From Budvicia diplopodorum (GTDB lineage Bacteria; Pseudomonadota; Gammaproteobacteria; Enterobacterales; Enterobacteriaceae), in contig NZ_WOYF01000020.1 of NCBI RefSeq assembly GCF_009800925.1, positions 1 through 46,308 of the forward strand: a stretch of 46,308 nt of DNA, in the 5' to 3' direction. Made by a program: the position numbers and the translations under genes. Within the stretch, counting starts at the first letter, position 1, and every line of letters begins with the position of its first letter. This document shows, one piece after another, positions 20,594-29,883 of the stretch. The notes beneath the pieces were generated by a model that worked only from the letters and a program-made list of their open reading frames with translations, was not told the origin of the DNA and did not search any database.

Positions 20594-21205
20594 GTGATTG
20601 GTCGTTTACGTGGAATTATTCTAGAAAAGCAGCCGCCTGAAGTGTTAATCGAAATTAACGGCGTGGGCTATGAAGTGTTTATGCCAATGAGCTGTTTTTA
20701 TGAATTACCCGATCGGGGGCAAGAAGCGATTATCTTTACCCATTTTGTGGTGCGTGAAGACGCTCAGCTATTATATGGTTTTAATGACAAGCAAGAGCGG
20801 GCGCTGTTTCGCGAACTGATAAAAGTTAACGGCGTTGGCCCTAAGCTAGCTCTGGCGATCTTATCCGGCATGTCTGCACAGCAGTTTGTTCATGCCGTTG
20901 AGCAAGAACAGGTTAGTATTCTGGTTAAATTACCGGGCGTCGGTAAGAAAACTGCCGAGCGTTTGGTTGTTGAAATGAAAGACCGCTTCAAAGGCCTTAA
21001 CGGCGATCTGTTCAATAATAATTCAGATTTACCACCGCTAAGCCCATCTAAGAGCGCCGACAATGACGCCGAAGCCGAAGCCGTTTCTGCGCTGGTTGCG
21101 CTGGGCTATAAGCCTCAGGAAGCCAGCCGATTAGTCAGCAAAGTGATGAAACCGGACACGGACTGTGAAACGCTCATTCGTGAAGCACTTCGTGCGGCAC
21201 TTTAA
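20594..21205 (+). CDS. ruvA: Holliday junction branch migration protein RuvA
   Basis: 203 residues, like E. coli RuvA. It starts with GTG, eight bases after AGGAG. The OB-fold N-domain begins [21 protein letters not shown], and the helix-hairpin-helix segments [16 protein letters not shown] and [22 protein letters not shown] bind the junction. The C-terminal UBA-like domain (residues about 155-203) contacts RuvB. It forms the tetramer that loads RuvB motors. It is in an operon with ruvB (17-base gap) under the LexA box. Confidence 0.97.
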   Translation: MIGRLRGIILEKQPPEVLIEINGVGYEVFMPMSCFYELPDRGQEAIIFTHFVVREDAQLLYGFNDKQERALFRELIKVNGVGPKLALAILSGMSAQQFVHAVEQEQVSILVKLPGVGKKTAERLVVEMKDRFKGLNGDLFNNNSDLPPLSPSKSADNDAEAEAVSALVALGYKPQEASRLVSKVMKPDTDCETLIREALRAAL

Positions 21206-21222
21206 GTTGAAAGAGATATAGC

Positions 21223-22239
21223 ATGATTGAAGCTGACCGCTTAATTTCACCTGCAGCACAGTTTGAAGAAGAAGATCCTATCGATCGCGCGATGCGGCCG
21301 AAACTGCTTAGCGAATACGTGGGCCAGCCCCACGTACGTGAGCAAATGGAAATTTTTATTCAGGCGGCAAAAATGCGCGGTGATGCGCTCGATCATTTGC
21401 TTATCTTCGGGCCTCCAGGCCTAGGTAAAACCACGTTGGCTAACATTGTGGCTAACGAAATGGGCGTGAATTTACGCACCACGTCGGGTCCTGTATTAGA
21501 GAAAGCGGGCGATTTGGCGGCGATGCTGACCAATCTTGAACCCCATGACGTTCTGTTTATCGATGAAATTCATCGTCTTTCACCGGTGGTTGAAGAGATT
21601 CTCTATCCTGCCATGGAAGACTATCAGCTAGATATTATGATCGGTGAAGGGCCAGCGGCCCGTTCGATTAAGATAGATTTACCGCCCTTTACGCTGATAG
21701 GCGCAACCACCAGAGCGGGCTCATTGACTTCGCCTCTACGCGATCGTTTTGGCATCGTGCAGCGGCTTGAGTTCTATCAGGTTAAAGATCTGGAATATAT
21801 CGTTGCCCGCAGCGCCCAGTGTTTAGGTCTGGATATGAGCGATGAAGGGGCCAACCATATTGCCCGTCGGGCCAGAGGTACGCCGCGTATCGCAAACCGT
21901 TTATTACGTCGGGTACGAGATTTTGCCGAGGTCCGGGCCAACGGCGCTATCTGTGGCGATGTGGCGACCCGCGCGTTAGACATGCTTGATGTCGACGCTG
22001 AAGGCTTCGACTTTATGGATCGAAAGCTGTTGCTGGCAATTATTGATAAGTTTATGGGCGGGCCGGTGGGGCTAGATAACCTGGCGGCGGCCATTGGCGA
22101 AGAACGAGAAACCATCGAAGACGTAATCGAACCTTATTTGATTCAACAGGGGTTTATTCAGCGTACGCCGAGAGGGCGAATGGCAACTCAGCATGCCTAT
22201 AGGCACTTTGGGATTTCCAGAGAGCAGCCCGATAGCTAA
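21223..22239 (+). CDS. ruvB: Holliday junction branch migration ATPase RuvB
   Basis: 338 residues (336 in E. coli). AAA+ ATPase with Walker A GPPGLGKT (residues 63-70), Walker B as DEIH, sensor 1 at GATTRAG, the arginine finger region SPLRDRFG, and a C-terminal winged helix ending [16 protein letters not shown]. It drives branch migration with RuvA. In E. coli the next gene is znuB; here that neighbour is 12.7 kb away. Confidence 0.98.
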   Translation: MIEADRLISPAAQFEEEDPIDRAMRPKLLSEYVGQPHVREQMEIFIQAAKMRGDALDHLLIFGPPGLGKTTLANIVANEMGVNLRTTSGPVLEKAGDLAAMLTNLEPHDVLFIDEIHRLSPVVEEILYPAMEDYQLDIMIGEGPAARSIKIDLPPFTLIGATTRAGSLTSPLRDRFGIVQRLEFYQVKDLEYIVARSAQCLGLDMSDEGANHIARRARGTPRIANRLLRRVRDFAEVRANGAICGDVATRALDMLDVDAEGFDFMDRKLLLAIIDKFMGGPVGLDNLAAAIGEERETIEDVIEPYLIQQGFIQRTPRGRMATQHAYRHFGISREQPDS

Positions 22240-22390
22240 AGGCACTCGAGATGGTAAGCGAAGTGCTTCATACTTGAAAATATGGCGCTTCGGCCGCTAG
22301 GGGAAACCAATATTCCGGCGTTAATGATGCGAATGGGTAAAGATAGATGAAACTTACGATAAAACTACATTGAGATACTTTGTGTAGCTT

Positions 22391-22424
22391 CTAAAACCGG
22401 ACGTTTAAACAGTCCGGTTTTTTG
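22391..22424. terminator. Bidirectional rho-independent terminator between ruvB and grxA
   Basis: Stem AAACCGGAC (22394-22402) / GTCCGGTTT (22412-22420) with a T-run after and A-rich start before. It serves convergent ruvB and grxA. Confidence 0.88.
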
Positions 22425-22446
22425 CTAAATAAGAGTAGATTAATGC

Positions 22447-22710
22447 TTATTGATACAGGCTTAAATTCTCTTTTGCATAGGCTTCAAAATCAGTACAACC
22501 GCCGATATGAACCTGATCGATAAAGATTTGAGGTACGGTTTCTACCGGTTTACCGACGGTTTTTTCCAGATCGGCTTTGGTAATACCTTCTGCATGAATA
22601 TCGATATAGTTGTAGCTGAAGTCTTCACGTTCTTGACTTAGTTTTTCTGCTAATTCTTTAGCGCGAACGCAGTAAGGACAGCCCGGGCGACCAAAAATAA
22701 CTACAAACAT
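22447..22710 (-). CDS. grxA: Glutaredoxin 1
   Basis: 87 residues (85 in E. coli Grx1). The active site CPYC is at residues 11-14, preceded by VIFGRPG. The cis-proline TVPQIFID and glutathione-site GGCTDFEAY segments are conserved. It reduces ribonucleotide reductase and other disulfides with glutathione in the cytosol. In E. coli it is OxyR-controlled; I could not identify an OxyR site with confidence in the 209-base spacer to nfsA. It is divergent from nfsA as a close pair, as in E. coli. Confidence 0.95.
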   Translation of the reverse strand: MFVVIFGRPGCPYCVRAKELAEKLSQEREDFSYNYIDIHAEGITKADLEKTVGKPVETVPQIFIDQVHIGGCTDFEAYAKENLSLYQ

Positions 22711-22919
22711 GAATACTCCTTAACGGTTTAATTTCTTTTTGGCCTTTAGCCGTTGACCAATAACATAATAACGCTGGCGTTACTATGCCTTCCATCAGTA
22801 ATAAAAAAAAGCAGGAATTACCTGTTAGTTTAATAATTATTATCTATCGGGTGTTAACCGCATATAATTTCGCAATAAATTCGTTTGAAAATATTTGTCT
22901 GAATCCTGAGGTTTTGCCA

Positions 22920-23642
22920 ATGACACCAACTATCGAATTACTCTGTTCGCATCGTTCTATTCGCGCTTTTACTCCACAGGCTATCAGTGAGCCGCAGAGG
23001 GAAGCCATTATCCGGGCGGCTCAATCAACCTCCAGTTCTAGCTTTTTGCAGTGTACGTCGATTATTCGGGTGACCGATCACAATATACGTCAAGCGTTGG
23101 TGGAAGCCAGCGGAGGGCAGCAGTATGTGGCTCAGGCTGCTGAATTTTGGGTGTTTTGCGCAGACTTTCACCGCAGTAAAGAGATTTGCCCCGATGCAGA
23201 GCTCGGCTATGCTGAACAGCTACTGCTTGGGGCGGTGGATACCGCGATGATGGCACAAAATGCATTAACGGCGGCTGAATCATTAGGGTTGGGTGGTGTA
23301 TATATTGGCGGTTTAAGAAATCATATCGGTGCGGTGACGGAGTTGCTGAAATTGCCCGACCACGTTTTACCCTTATTTGGTTTATGTTTAGGCTATCCGG
23401 CTCAAAATCCGGAGCTAAAACCGAGATTACCTGCGGGCATTCTTGTACATGAAAATAGTTACCAACCGCTAAACCGGGCATTGTTGGCCGAGTACGATGC
23501 CCATATTGTTGCTTATTATCAAACTCGTACTGATAACCAGAAGCAGGTTAGCTGGAGCGATCAAATATCGGCAACGGTACGTAAAGAGAGTCGTCCGTTT
23601 ATTTTGGCCTATTTACATAAGCAGGGTTGGGCAACCCGCTAG
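22920..23642 (+). CDS. nfsA: Oxygen-insensitive NADPH nitroreductase NfsA
   Basis: 240 residues from the ATG at 22920, the same length as E. coli NfsA; a GAGG site is upstream, and the 45-residue in-frame extension to 22785 is not family-like. The FMN-binding nitroreductase fold shows MTPTIELLCSHRSIRAFTPQAIS, IIRAAQSTSSSSFLQ and the GLGGVYIGGLRN segment. It reduces nitroaromatics and quinones by two-electron steps. Loss of function in enterobacteria gives nitrofuran resistance; this copy looks intact. Confidence 0.93.
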   Translation: MTPTIELLCSHRSIRAFTPQAISEPQREAIIRAAQSTSSSSFLQCTSIIRVTDHNIRQALVEASGGQQYVAQAAEFWVFCADFHRSKEICPDAELGYAEQLLLGAVDTAMMAQNALTAAESLGLGGVYIGGLRNHIGAVTELLKLPDHVLPLFGLCLGYPAQNPELKPRLPAGILVHENSYQPLNRALLAEYDAHIVAYYQTRTDNQKQVSWSDQISATVRKESRPFILAYLHKQGWATR

Positions 23643-23653
23643 GTAATTTCGCG

Positions 23654-23872
23654 CTATTTAAACTGATTGTTGGTAGGCTGATATTCATAGCCTGCTTCAG
23701 ACAGCTTGCGACAAAGCGCGTTGGCGTCAATATCATAGCTGCGGGCCAGATCGTTCAACGATGGGTACTGGTCTCTCAGTTTCATATTAACGATGCTAAG
23801 CAGTAGGTGAGGATCCATATTCTGAAAATGTTGTAAGGCCACATTTCTCTCCAGTTTCACATAAGAATTCAT
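23654..23872 (-). CDS. DUF4250 family small protein
   Basis: 72 residues. MDPHLLLSIVNMKLRDQYPSL, then LARSYDIDANALCRKLSEAGYEYQPTNNQFK, matches the DUF4250 pattern: an MDP-x-x-LLS-x-VN-x-KLRD start, a helix-turn-helix-like middle and a terminal GYEY...NQFK. An internal ATG at Met19 (MDPH) could be the true start. Its role is unknown. It is convergent with nfsA and divergent from ybjN; E. coli has rimK in this position. Confidence 0.85.
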   Translation of the reverse strand: MNSYVKLERNVALQHFQNMDPHLLLSIVNMKLRDQYPSLNDLARSYDIDANALCRKLSEAGYEYQPTNNQFK

Positions 23873-23956
23873 AATAACTTACCTCAATAGGTGCTAAATA
23901 AGGTAATATTCCGTATCCTATTGCACTTCCTTTTTGATCTACTGAGGGCATACCCC

Positions 23957-24445
23957 ATGGAAACGCTGATAGTTCCTGACTTAGCCTTAATTCGTAGCTG
24001 GCTTGAGCAGTTGGGCGTGTCCTTCTTTGAATGCGACTCTTGCCAGGCGTTGCATTTACCGCATCTACAGAGCATTGACGGAATTTTTGATGCTAAAGTG
24101 GACCTGCTGGATAATGTGATTCTGTTTTCTGCCGTAGCGGAAATCCGTCCGGTTGCGTTAATTCCTCTGGTTGCCGATCTTAGCCAAATCAATGCCTCTT
24201 CGCTCACGATGAAAGTATTTATCGATATTCAGGATGATAACCTACCTAAAATGGTTATTTGTCAGTCTATAAGCGTTAGCGCGGGTATTACGCTTGAACA
24301 GTTCAGCCTATTGCTGCAAGAAGGCGAAGAGCAGACGACTCAGATCATTATGGAAGCCAAAGCTAACGATCTTCTGACCGTCAGTGATAACGACGGTGAA
24401 GAAGATATTCAGGTTATTGCACCGGTTGCTCATCGTCTGCACTAA
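23957..24445 (+). CDS. ybjN: YbjN family protein
   Basis: 162 residues from the ATG at 23957 (GAGGG eight bases upstream); E. coli YbjN has 158. Strong family stretches are FFECDSCQALHLPHLQ, DGIFDAKVDLLDN, NASSLTMKVFIDIQDDNLPK and VCQSISV. YbjN folds like type III secretion chaperones and affects motility, stress tolerance and RecA-related phenotypes in E. coli, with no defined biochemical role. It is likely cytosolic and followed by rlmC. Confidence 0.92.
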   Translation: METLIVPDLALIRSWLEQLGVSFFECDSCQALHLPHLQSIDGIFDAKVDLLDNVILFSAVAEIRPVALIPLVADLSQINASSLTMKVFIDIQDDNLPKMVICQSISVSAGITLEQFSLLLQEGEEQTTQIIMEAKANDLLTVSDNDGEEDIQVIAPVAHRLH

Positions 24446-24504
24446 TTCATGTCCTTTTTTGATTCAATATGCTCTTTCAACCATAAGCCCCGGAGCCAAC
24501 GCTG

Positions 24505-25641
24505 ATGCAGTGCGATCTTCATGCCGCAGGGCTGTGCTATTCGTGCCGGTGGATTGATAAACCTTACCCACAGCAGCTTACCGACAAGCAGAATGATTTA
24601 GCCATGCTGATGGCTGGGCAAACGACTCAACATTCGTTGGCACCGGTTGGCAGTAGTGAATCGGCCTTTCGTAATAAAGCAAAAATGGTGGTCAGCGGCA
24701 GCGTTGAACGACCTGCGTTGGGGCTACCGGTAAAAGAGGGAACTGTCGTTGACCTGTGCGACTGCCCGCTTTATACGTCATCGATGATGCCAGCGTTTCC
24801 GATATTGAAAACCTTTATCGCCAAAGCGGGGTTAACGCCCTATAACGTTGAACGCCGAAGGGGCGAGCTGAAGTTTATTCTGTTAACTGAAAGCCGGATT
24901 AACGGTCGACTAATGCTGCGCTTTGTGCTGCGTTCAGAGGCCAAACTGGACCAACTCAGAACCGCCTTACCGTGGTTGCAATCTCAGTTACCTTTACTGT
25001 GCGTTATTTCTGCCAATATTCAACCGGTGCATATGGCGGTGCTGGAAGGCGATCGGGAGATTATTCTGACCCCCGACGAATCGTTAGAAGAGCATTTTAA
25101 CCACATTCCGCTGTTTATCCGCCCGCGCAGTTTTTTCCAGACTAATCCTGAAGTGGCCGAGAAGCTTTATCAGACGGCAAGAGAGTGGGTGTCGACGCTA
25201 GACGTTAGCAGCATGTGGGATCTGTTCTGTGGCGTTGGCGGGTTTGGTTTGCACTGCGCGACGGCAAAGATTCCGACTATTTCATTGACCGGCATTGAAA
25301 TCAGCGCAGAAGCCATTGAATGTGCGCAAAAGTCGGCGCAGTCTATCGGGCTAACCGATATTCACTTTGATGCACTGGATTCAACCCGGTTTGCTGAAAG
25401 TAAACTTGCCGTACCGGATTTGGTTTTGGTTAACCCGCCTCGCCGGGGTATTGGTGAGCAACTTTGCCGGTATCTGGCCGAGATGTCGCCAGCCTATATT
25501 ATTTATTCAAGCTGTAACGCTCAAACCATGGCCAAAGACATACAGCGGCTGGCAGGGTACCAGATTATTAACACTCAACTGTTTGATATGTTTCCGCACA
25601 CCGCTCATTACGAAGTACTGACGCTGTTAAAGCGCCAGTAA
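24505..25641 (+). CDS. rlmC: 23S rRNA (uracil747-C5)-methyltransferase RlmC
   Basis: 378 residues (375 in E. coli). The N-terminal cysteine cluster [14 protein letters not shown], with DLCDCPLY further on, binds the 4Fe-4S cluster. The SAM site is [16 protein letters not shown]. The catalytic region has [10 protein letters not shown] and the nucleophile in [15 protein letters not shown]. The [12 protein letters not shown] segment confirms the RlmC/RlmD/TrmA group. Its E. coli partners potFGHI are absent here. Confidence 0.95.
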   Translation: MQCDLHAAGLCYSCRWIDKPYPQQLTDKQNDLAMLMAGQTTQHSLAPVGSSESAFRNKAKMVVSGSVERPALGLPVKEGTVVDLCDCPLYTSSMMPAFPILKTFIAKAGLTPYNVERRRGELKFILLTESRINGRLMLRFVLRSEAKLDQLRTALPWLQSQLPLLCVISANIQPVHMAVLEGDREIILTPDESLEEHFNHIPLFIRPRSFFQTNPEVAEKLYQTAREWVSTLDVSSMWDLFCGVGGFGLHCATAKIPTISLTGIEISAEAIECAQKSAQSIGLTDIHFDALDSTRFAESKLAVPDLVLVNPPRRGIGEQLCRYLAEMSPAYIIYSSCNAQTMAKDIQRLAGYQIINTQLFDMFPHTAHYEVLTLLKRQ

Positions 25642-25663
25642 TCACATCGACATTCTGGCTACG

Positions 25664-26152
25664 CTAAGCCTTGTAGGCTATGCCTTCAATTGCCAACAGT
25701 GCTTTTTTTACCGTCAGGCCACCGGAGTATCCGGTCAGCGAATTATCTTTTCCGAGCACTCGATGACAGGGCAGAATGATGGCAATAGGATTGCGGCCCA
25801 CGGCACCGCCAACTGCGCGAACGGCCTTTGGGTTGTCTAATGCGGCTGCAATATCGCCATAGCTGATAACCTTGGCATAATTAATCGTGGTTAACTGCCG
25901 CCATACCTTTTTCTGAAACTCGGTCCCTTGCGGTGCACACGGGATAGCGCTAAAGCTGACTGGTTTACCCGCAAAGTAATCATCTAAGGTTTTAATCACA
26001 AGTTTAATGGTGGGGTGGTTGGCATTTTCTGACCAGCTATTGTTTGGCTGACGGTTTTCTACTTCATTCGGCAGCCATAGCTGGCGCAGGCCAACGTCAT
26101 CGGCGACAAGCCTTAACTGGCCAACGGGGGAGCTATAAAGAAAGTGGTACAC
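25664..26152 (-). CDS. ogt: Methylated-DNA-protein-cysteine S-methyltransferase (Ogt-like)
   Basis: 162 residues from a GTG at 26152, chosen because AGAAGGA lies eight bases upstream and the product then starts YHFLYSSPVGQLRLVADD as in the family; an ATG at 26257 would add a non-homologous leader. The active-site motif IILPCHRVLG with the acceptor cysteine and GYSGGLTVKKALL are present, as is the helix-turn-helix arginine-finger region (NPKAVRAVGGAVGRNP). It repairs O6-alkylguanine in a single-use reaction. The lack of an Ada regulatory domain favours Ogt over Ada. Confidence 0.88.
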   Translation of the reverse strand: MYHFLYSSPVGQLRLVADDVGLRQLWLPNEVENRQPNNSWSENANHPTIKLVIKTLDDYFAGKPVSFSAIPCAPQGTEFQKKVWRQLTTINYAKVISYGDIAAALDNPKAVRAVGGAVGRNPIAIILPCHRVLGKDNSLTGYSGGLTVKKALLAIEGIAYKA

Positions 26153-26254
26153 GATCAATATCCTTCTGCTCGGCAATAAAATCAGGACCGTCAGGATATC
26201 ATTTGAACTGAAAATGGCATAAACCAAATTAAACCGCTTTGCCGACGGTTTCAG

Positions 26255-26270
26255 CACTCCGAAGAGTGCC
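26255..26270. repeat. Stem-loop with UUCG tetraloop after rimO
   Basis: GCACTC-CGAA-GAGTGC on the plus strand reads GCACTC-TTCG-GAGTGC in the rimO transcript, an exceptionally stable tetraloop. It is 28 bases past the rimO stop. There is no T-run, so it may protect the 3' end or be a weak terminator. Confidence 0.5.
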
Positions 26271-26297
26271 TTTCACTCACCAAAAGATAAAGCCAAT

Positions 26298-27629
26298 TTA
26301 TTTCGCGACGCAGCCCCATAAATCGTACTCATCGGCGTTCTCAATGTTAACCTGAACAATATCACCCACCTTCAGCTTAGTTTCACCGTTAAGGTAAACA
26401 ACGCCGTCAATTTCAGGCGCATCGGCCATACTGCGCCCAATTGCGCCTTCTTCATCCACTTCATCAATAATAACCTGATAGGTCAGGCCAATCTTATCCT
26501 GCAGCCGCTGGGCTGAAATTTTCTGCTGAAGCTGCATAAAACGATGGAATCGTTGTTCTTTAACCTCTTCAGGAACCTGATCGTCAAGTTCGTTGGCCGT
26601 AGCGCCTTCAACCGGGCTGTATTTGAAGCAGCCAACGCGATCCAGCTTCGCTTCGCTTAGGAAGTCTAGCAGCATGGTAAAGTCTTCTTCGGTTTCGCCC
26701 GGAAATCCAACAATAAAGGTTGAGCGCAGCGTCAGCTCGGGGCATATTTCTCTCCAGCGCTTAATGCGTTCCAGCGTGCGTTCTACAGAACCCGGGCGCT
26801 TCATCGCTTTCAGAATTTTCGGACTGGCGTGCTGGAGCGGAATATCCAGATAAGGCAGAATTTTACCTTCAGCCATTAACGGAATGACATCGTCAACGTG
26901 TGGATAAGGGTAAACATAGTGCAAACGAACCCAAATCCCCAACGCCGACAGCTGCTCACACAGGCTGACCATATCCGTTTTAACCGGTTGACCGTTCCAA
27001 AAGCCGGTACGATGTTTAATATCAACGCCGTAGGCTGAAGTGTCCTGAGAGATAACCAATAGCTCTTTTACGCCCGCTTCGGCTAAGCGTTTAGCCTCAT
27101 CAAGCACTGAGCCAATAGGGCGGCTGTCAAGATCGCCACGCATGGACGGAATAATGCAGAAAGTACAACGATGATTGCAGCCTTCAGAGATTTTTAAGTA
27201 GGCGTAGTGCTTAGGGGTAAGCTTAATACCCTGAGCAGGAACCAAGCTGGTAAAGGGGTTATATTCCGGTTTCGGCGCATAGGTATGAACGTGTTTGAGT
27301 ACCTGCTCATAGCTGTGCGGCCCGGTTATCTCCAGTACTTTTGGGTGTACTTCCCGAATCTGATTTTCTTTCGCGCCCAAACAGCCGGTCACAATCACTT
27401 TACCGTTTTCGTTTAGCGCTTCACCAATGGCTTCAAGGGACTCTTGCACTGCGCCCTCAATAAAACCGCAGGTATTTACGATGACGAGATCTGCGCCTTC
27501 GTAGCTTGACACTACCTGATAACCATCGGTGCGTAGCTCCGTCAAAATGCGCTCAGAATCCACCAGATTTTTTGGGCAGCCGAGCGAAACAAAGCCGATT
27601 GTTGGAGCTTGGGACGTAGTATTGGACAT
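26298..27629 (-). CDS. rimO: Ribosomal protein uS12 methylthiotransferase RimO
   Basis: 443 residues (441 in E. coli). It adds a methylthio group to Asp88 of S12. The N-terminal MTTase domain has [24 protein letters not shown] and VTGCLGA, giving three cluster cysteines. The radical SAM cluster is [17 protein letters not shown], and a C-terminal TRAM domain covers roughly the last 65 residues. It is the last backbone gene before the AT-rich island. Confidence 0.96.
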   Translation of the reverse strand: MSNTTSQAPTIGFVSLGCPKNLVDSERILTELRTDGYQVVSSYEGADLVIVNTCGFIEGAVQESLEAIGEALNENGKVIVTGCLGAKENQIREVHPKVLEITGPHSYEQVLKHVHTYAPKPEYNPFTSLVPAQGIKLTPKHYAYLKISEGCNHRCTFCIIPSMRGDLDSRPIGSVLDEAKRLAEAGVKELLVISQDTSAYGVDIKHRTGFWNGQPVKTDMVSLCEQLSALGIWVRLHYVYPYPHVDDVIPLMAEGKILPYLDIPLQHASPKILKAMKRPGSVERTLERIKRWREICPELTLRSTFIVGFPGETEEDFTMLLDFLSEAKLDRVGCFKYSPVEGATANELDDQVPEEVKEQRFHRFMQLQQKISAQRLQDKIGLTYQVIIDEVDEEGAIGRSMADAPEIDGVVYLNGETKLKVGDIVQVNIENADEYDLWGCVAK

Positions 27630-28109
27630 TACTTAAAACTCATTGATTTCGTCATACGGTAGAAGAGGGATTCTTCGGTGTTGATGACCGTTGGGAATTA
27701 GAGCGAATTCTACCGATCTTGAGGAGAAATTTATATAGCTATGTTAGGCGCTCTGGTGACAAACGACATCAACATTATCGTTCAGCCATTTCCACTCCAT
27801 TAAATTTATACTCCTCTGAATATGAAAAATATCGCTAAATATTCTACTTTGCTGAGGGAGTAATAAAGAGAATGGATTGATATAATATTATCATTAAATA
27901 ATTACCAATTATTATTAATTATAGAAATATATTTTTAATAATAAAATTCCTTGTGTCTTCGGAGAATGTTTATATTATCAACTTTGCATGATATAGAACA
28001 AGGTGGTTATATTATCGTCTGGATTTATTTTCATTGCATAATACAACATTCGATATGAATGACAGAGGAATAAGATAGATTCTTTAACAATGTATACCTA
28101 GGAGAGACT
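27630..28109. other. AT-rich island boundary region before cdtB
   Basis: 480 bases without a credible ORF. The base composition changes from the rimO region to strongly AT-rich from about 27.8 kb. I searched for a cdtA-like or other toxin subunit remnant and saw none. The cdtB ribosome site (AGGAGAG) is at its end. No tRNA or direct repeat marking an integration site is recognised. Confidence 0.55.
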
Positions 28110-28967
28110 ATGAAATTCACATCTAAAAGATGGTTGCTATTCCAGATTTTTATATTAAGTCTTTGTGCAATTGCTAATGTGCAGGCTGGCGTTAATAAAA
28201 AATCCACAGCAACCTGGAATATGCAGGGAATTAATGCTAGTTCGGAAAATAAATGGCAAACGGCCGTTAGGAGTTTAATTAATGGTCAGGGGCATGTTGA
28301 TATTCTTGCTTTACAGGAGGTCGGAGCCCCACCTATATCAGCAGTGATTAATCCAAATCCGGTGCCCGTTGATAATGTAAACAATAGTCTTCAGCAGGTA
28401 AGTCAATATATTTGGAATTTGGGGACAGCAACTAGGCCCAATAATATTTATATTTATTTCCTGAGTACTGGGCTAAGCCGCGTAAATCTTGCTATTGCAA
28501 CCACGCAAGCACCAAGCAGAATCCTGCTCTTTAGAAATCCGTCAACAGGACGGACAGCAAGAGATATTATGGGTATTCGATATGGTAACGATGATTATTA
28601 CACTTATCATGCAGGAGCACATCCAAATAACGAAGCACCACAGGTAATAGCAGACATTCGAAACTATTACTCTAGACTGCCTCAGTCAACAAGTTACCAA
28701 TGGATCGTAATGGGTGACTACAACCGGGCTTCGGCTAACTTCATACAGGCATTAACGACTTTAAGTCCTACTGTTGCCAGCAATGTAACCGTTATTAGTC
28801 AGGGTTCTGCCACCCATTCCGGGGGCGGTAATTTAGATTATGCTATTGTCGGCCAAATTGGTGCTCAATGGACTCCGGCAATTGTCGCAACGCTTTATCT
28901 TGCTCAACTTGCCGGTTACGTTATGGCTTCCGATCACGCACCTGTTTTATTTTACAACAAACATTAA
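28110..28967 (+). CDS. cdtB: Cytolethal distending toxin nuclease subunit CdtB-like
   Basis: 285 residues. A signal peptide (cut after VQA, about residue 26) is followed by the DNase I-like exonuclease/endonuclease/phosphatase domain. CdtB hallmarks are STATWNMQGINASSENKWQ, DILALQEVG (Glu70), YIWNLGTATR, INLAI-type strand RVNLAIATT, YHAG (His167), MGDYNR (Asp203, Asn205), GGGNLDYAIVG and ASDHAPV (Asp275, His276). The catalytic residues are all kept, so it should be active. Once delivered into host nuclei, CdtB nicks DNA and causes G2/M arrest. It lies 27 bases before the lectin gene. AT-rich composition and isolation from the backbone indicate horizontal transfer. Confidence 0.9.
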   Translation: MKFTSKRWLLFQIFILSLCAIANVQAGVNKKSTATWNMQGINASSENKWQTAVRSLINGQGHVDILALQEVGAPPISAVINPNPVPVDNVNNSLQQVSQYIWNLGTATRPNNIYIYFLSTGLSRVNLAIATTQAPSRILLFRNPSTGRTARDIMGIRYGNDDYYTYHAGAHPNNEAPQVIADIRNYYSRLPQSTSYQWIVMGDYNRASANFIQALTTLSPTVASNVTVISQGSATHSGGGNLDYAIVGQIGAQWTPAIVATLYLAQLAGYVMASDHAPVLFYNKH

Positions 28968-28994
28968 TTAATATTTATAATCGAGGAAAATAAT

Positions 28995-29555
28995 ATGAAC
29001 AAATATTTATATTACGTTACAGCAACTATTGTCTTTTTATTAACTGGTTTTACTCATAGCTCTTATGCTGAGGATGCAGAAAATGAGATAGCCTCTATAT
29101 ATAACATCCAAACAGGTCAAAATATAACCGTTATTAACGGTTCGGAGGGCGGTGTATTTACTTATAGTGCTTATGACTATAGGGCGGCAGAAAATTCAAG
29201 TGCCCAGAACTTTACATTGTCATATATAGGTCTTGATAACGGAACGGCAGCATTAATATTCAAAAATAAAAGCTCTATGCAATGTTTAGCTTCTGGCGTT
29301 CTTGAAGAAGTGTATGGAGACGTGGTCGTTCAACGTGATTGTGGTGGAAGTGAAACTCATTGGAATATGGTATACACATCCACTGGGGCGGTACAATTAA
29401 AAAATCTAAGGACACAAAAATGTATGTATATAAGCAGTTTGAGCCAAAGCTGGTCTCGCTTGGGGCTTAAAGCGTGTTCATCCCAGGGGCAGAGTGCTTT
29501 AAAAGATACTTTATGGGTTGTAACTGCGCGTAATGCTAATGCGATGATAAATTAA
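28995..29555 (+). CDS. Ricin-type lectin subunit of a cytolethal distending toxin (CdtC/CdtA-like)
   Basis: 186 residues. A signal peptide cuts after YA (about residue 25) with no lipobox, which favours CdtC over the lipidated CdtA. The mature part is a single beta-trefoil: YNIQTGQNITVIN, ALIFKNKSSMQCLAS, VVVQRDCGGSETHWNMV, VQLKNLRTQKCMYIS and LGLKACSS...DTLWVV. Four cysteines (97, 116, 143, 161) are placed as in ricin-B repeats. A GAGG ribosome site precedes it and it directly follows cdtB, so the two are co-transcribed. It probably provides receptor binding. The choice between CdtA and CdtC is uncertain, so no symbol is given. Confidence 0.8.
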   Translation: MNKYLYYVTATIVFLLTGFTHSSYAEDAENEIASIYNIQTGQNITVINGSEGGVFTYSAYDYRAAENSSAQNFTLSYIGLDNGTAALIFKNKSSMQCLASGVLEEVYGDVVVQRDCGGSETHWNMVYTSTGAVQLKNLRTQKCMYISSLSQSWSRLGLKACSSQGQSALKDTLWVVTARNANAMIN

Positions 29556-29587
29556 GATACTCATTATATAGGGAAGATTAGGTAGTC

Positions 29588-29642
29588 TTACTCGCAAATA
29601 TAATTGCCCACTTCTAATGTGGGCAATTATATTTGCGAGTAA
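29588..29642. repeat. 24-bp perfect inverted repeat after the CDT genes
   Basis: The left arm 29588-29611 begins TTACTCGC and ends GCCCAC; the right arm 29619-29642 is its exact reverse complement, with a 7-base loop TTCTAAT. It begins 33 bases after the lectin stop. No T-run follows on the plus strand. It may terminate or stabilise the toxin mRNA, or be the remains of a mobile element end. Confidence 0.9.
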
Positions 29643-29673
29643 AAGATTGGGGGGGTAGTGTTTAATTAACTTA

Positions 29674-29883
29674 ATGAGTGGTAAGGGCTGCTGCTATGAC
29701 AATGCGGTGATGGAAGGTTTTTATCACACGTTAAAAATAGCGCTGATACAGGGAAAGATATTTATTACCTGAGCAGAAGCAATGAATTTAATATTCAATT
29801 ATATAGCGGTGTTCTATAGTCGCCGTCGCAAACATTCAACGTTGGTCTATTTGTCTCCGGTTGATTATAAGGCGGCAGCATAA
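29674..29883 (+). pseudogene. IS3-family transposase C-terminal remnant with internal stop
   Basis: The frame from 29674 to the TAA at 29881-29883 reads MSGKGCCYDNAVMEGFYHTLK, a stop (TGA at 29770-29772), then AEAMNLIFNYIAVFYSRRRKHSTL and YLSPVDYKAAA. This is the end of an IS3-type OrfB integrase, including the last catalytic Glu (residue 14) and the usual YNRRRRHS-like and LSP motifs. The 5' part and the other two catalytic acids are gone. It is a scar of a past insertion inside the island. Confidence 0.85.

Noticed and set aside
22785..22919. 45-residue N-terminal extension of NfsA
   Set aside because: NfsA homologues begin at MTPTIELL; the extension is AT-rich leader sequence.
26153..26257. 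Long N-terminal extension of the Ogt-like protein
   Set aside because: The extension is hydrophobic and unlike the family; a GTG with a good ribosome site fits instead.
27630..28109. Possible cdtA remnant upstream of cdtB
   Set aside because: No frame gave ricin-repeat or signal-peptide motifs; the area is simply AT-rich.
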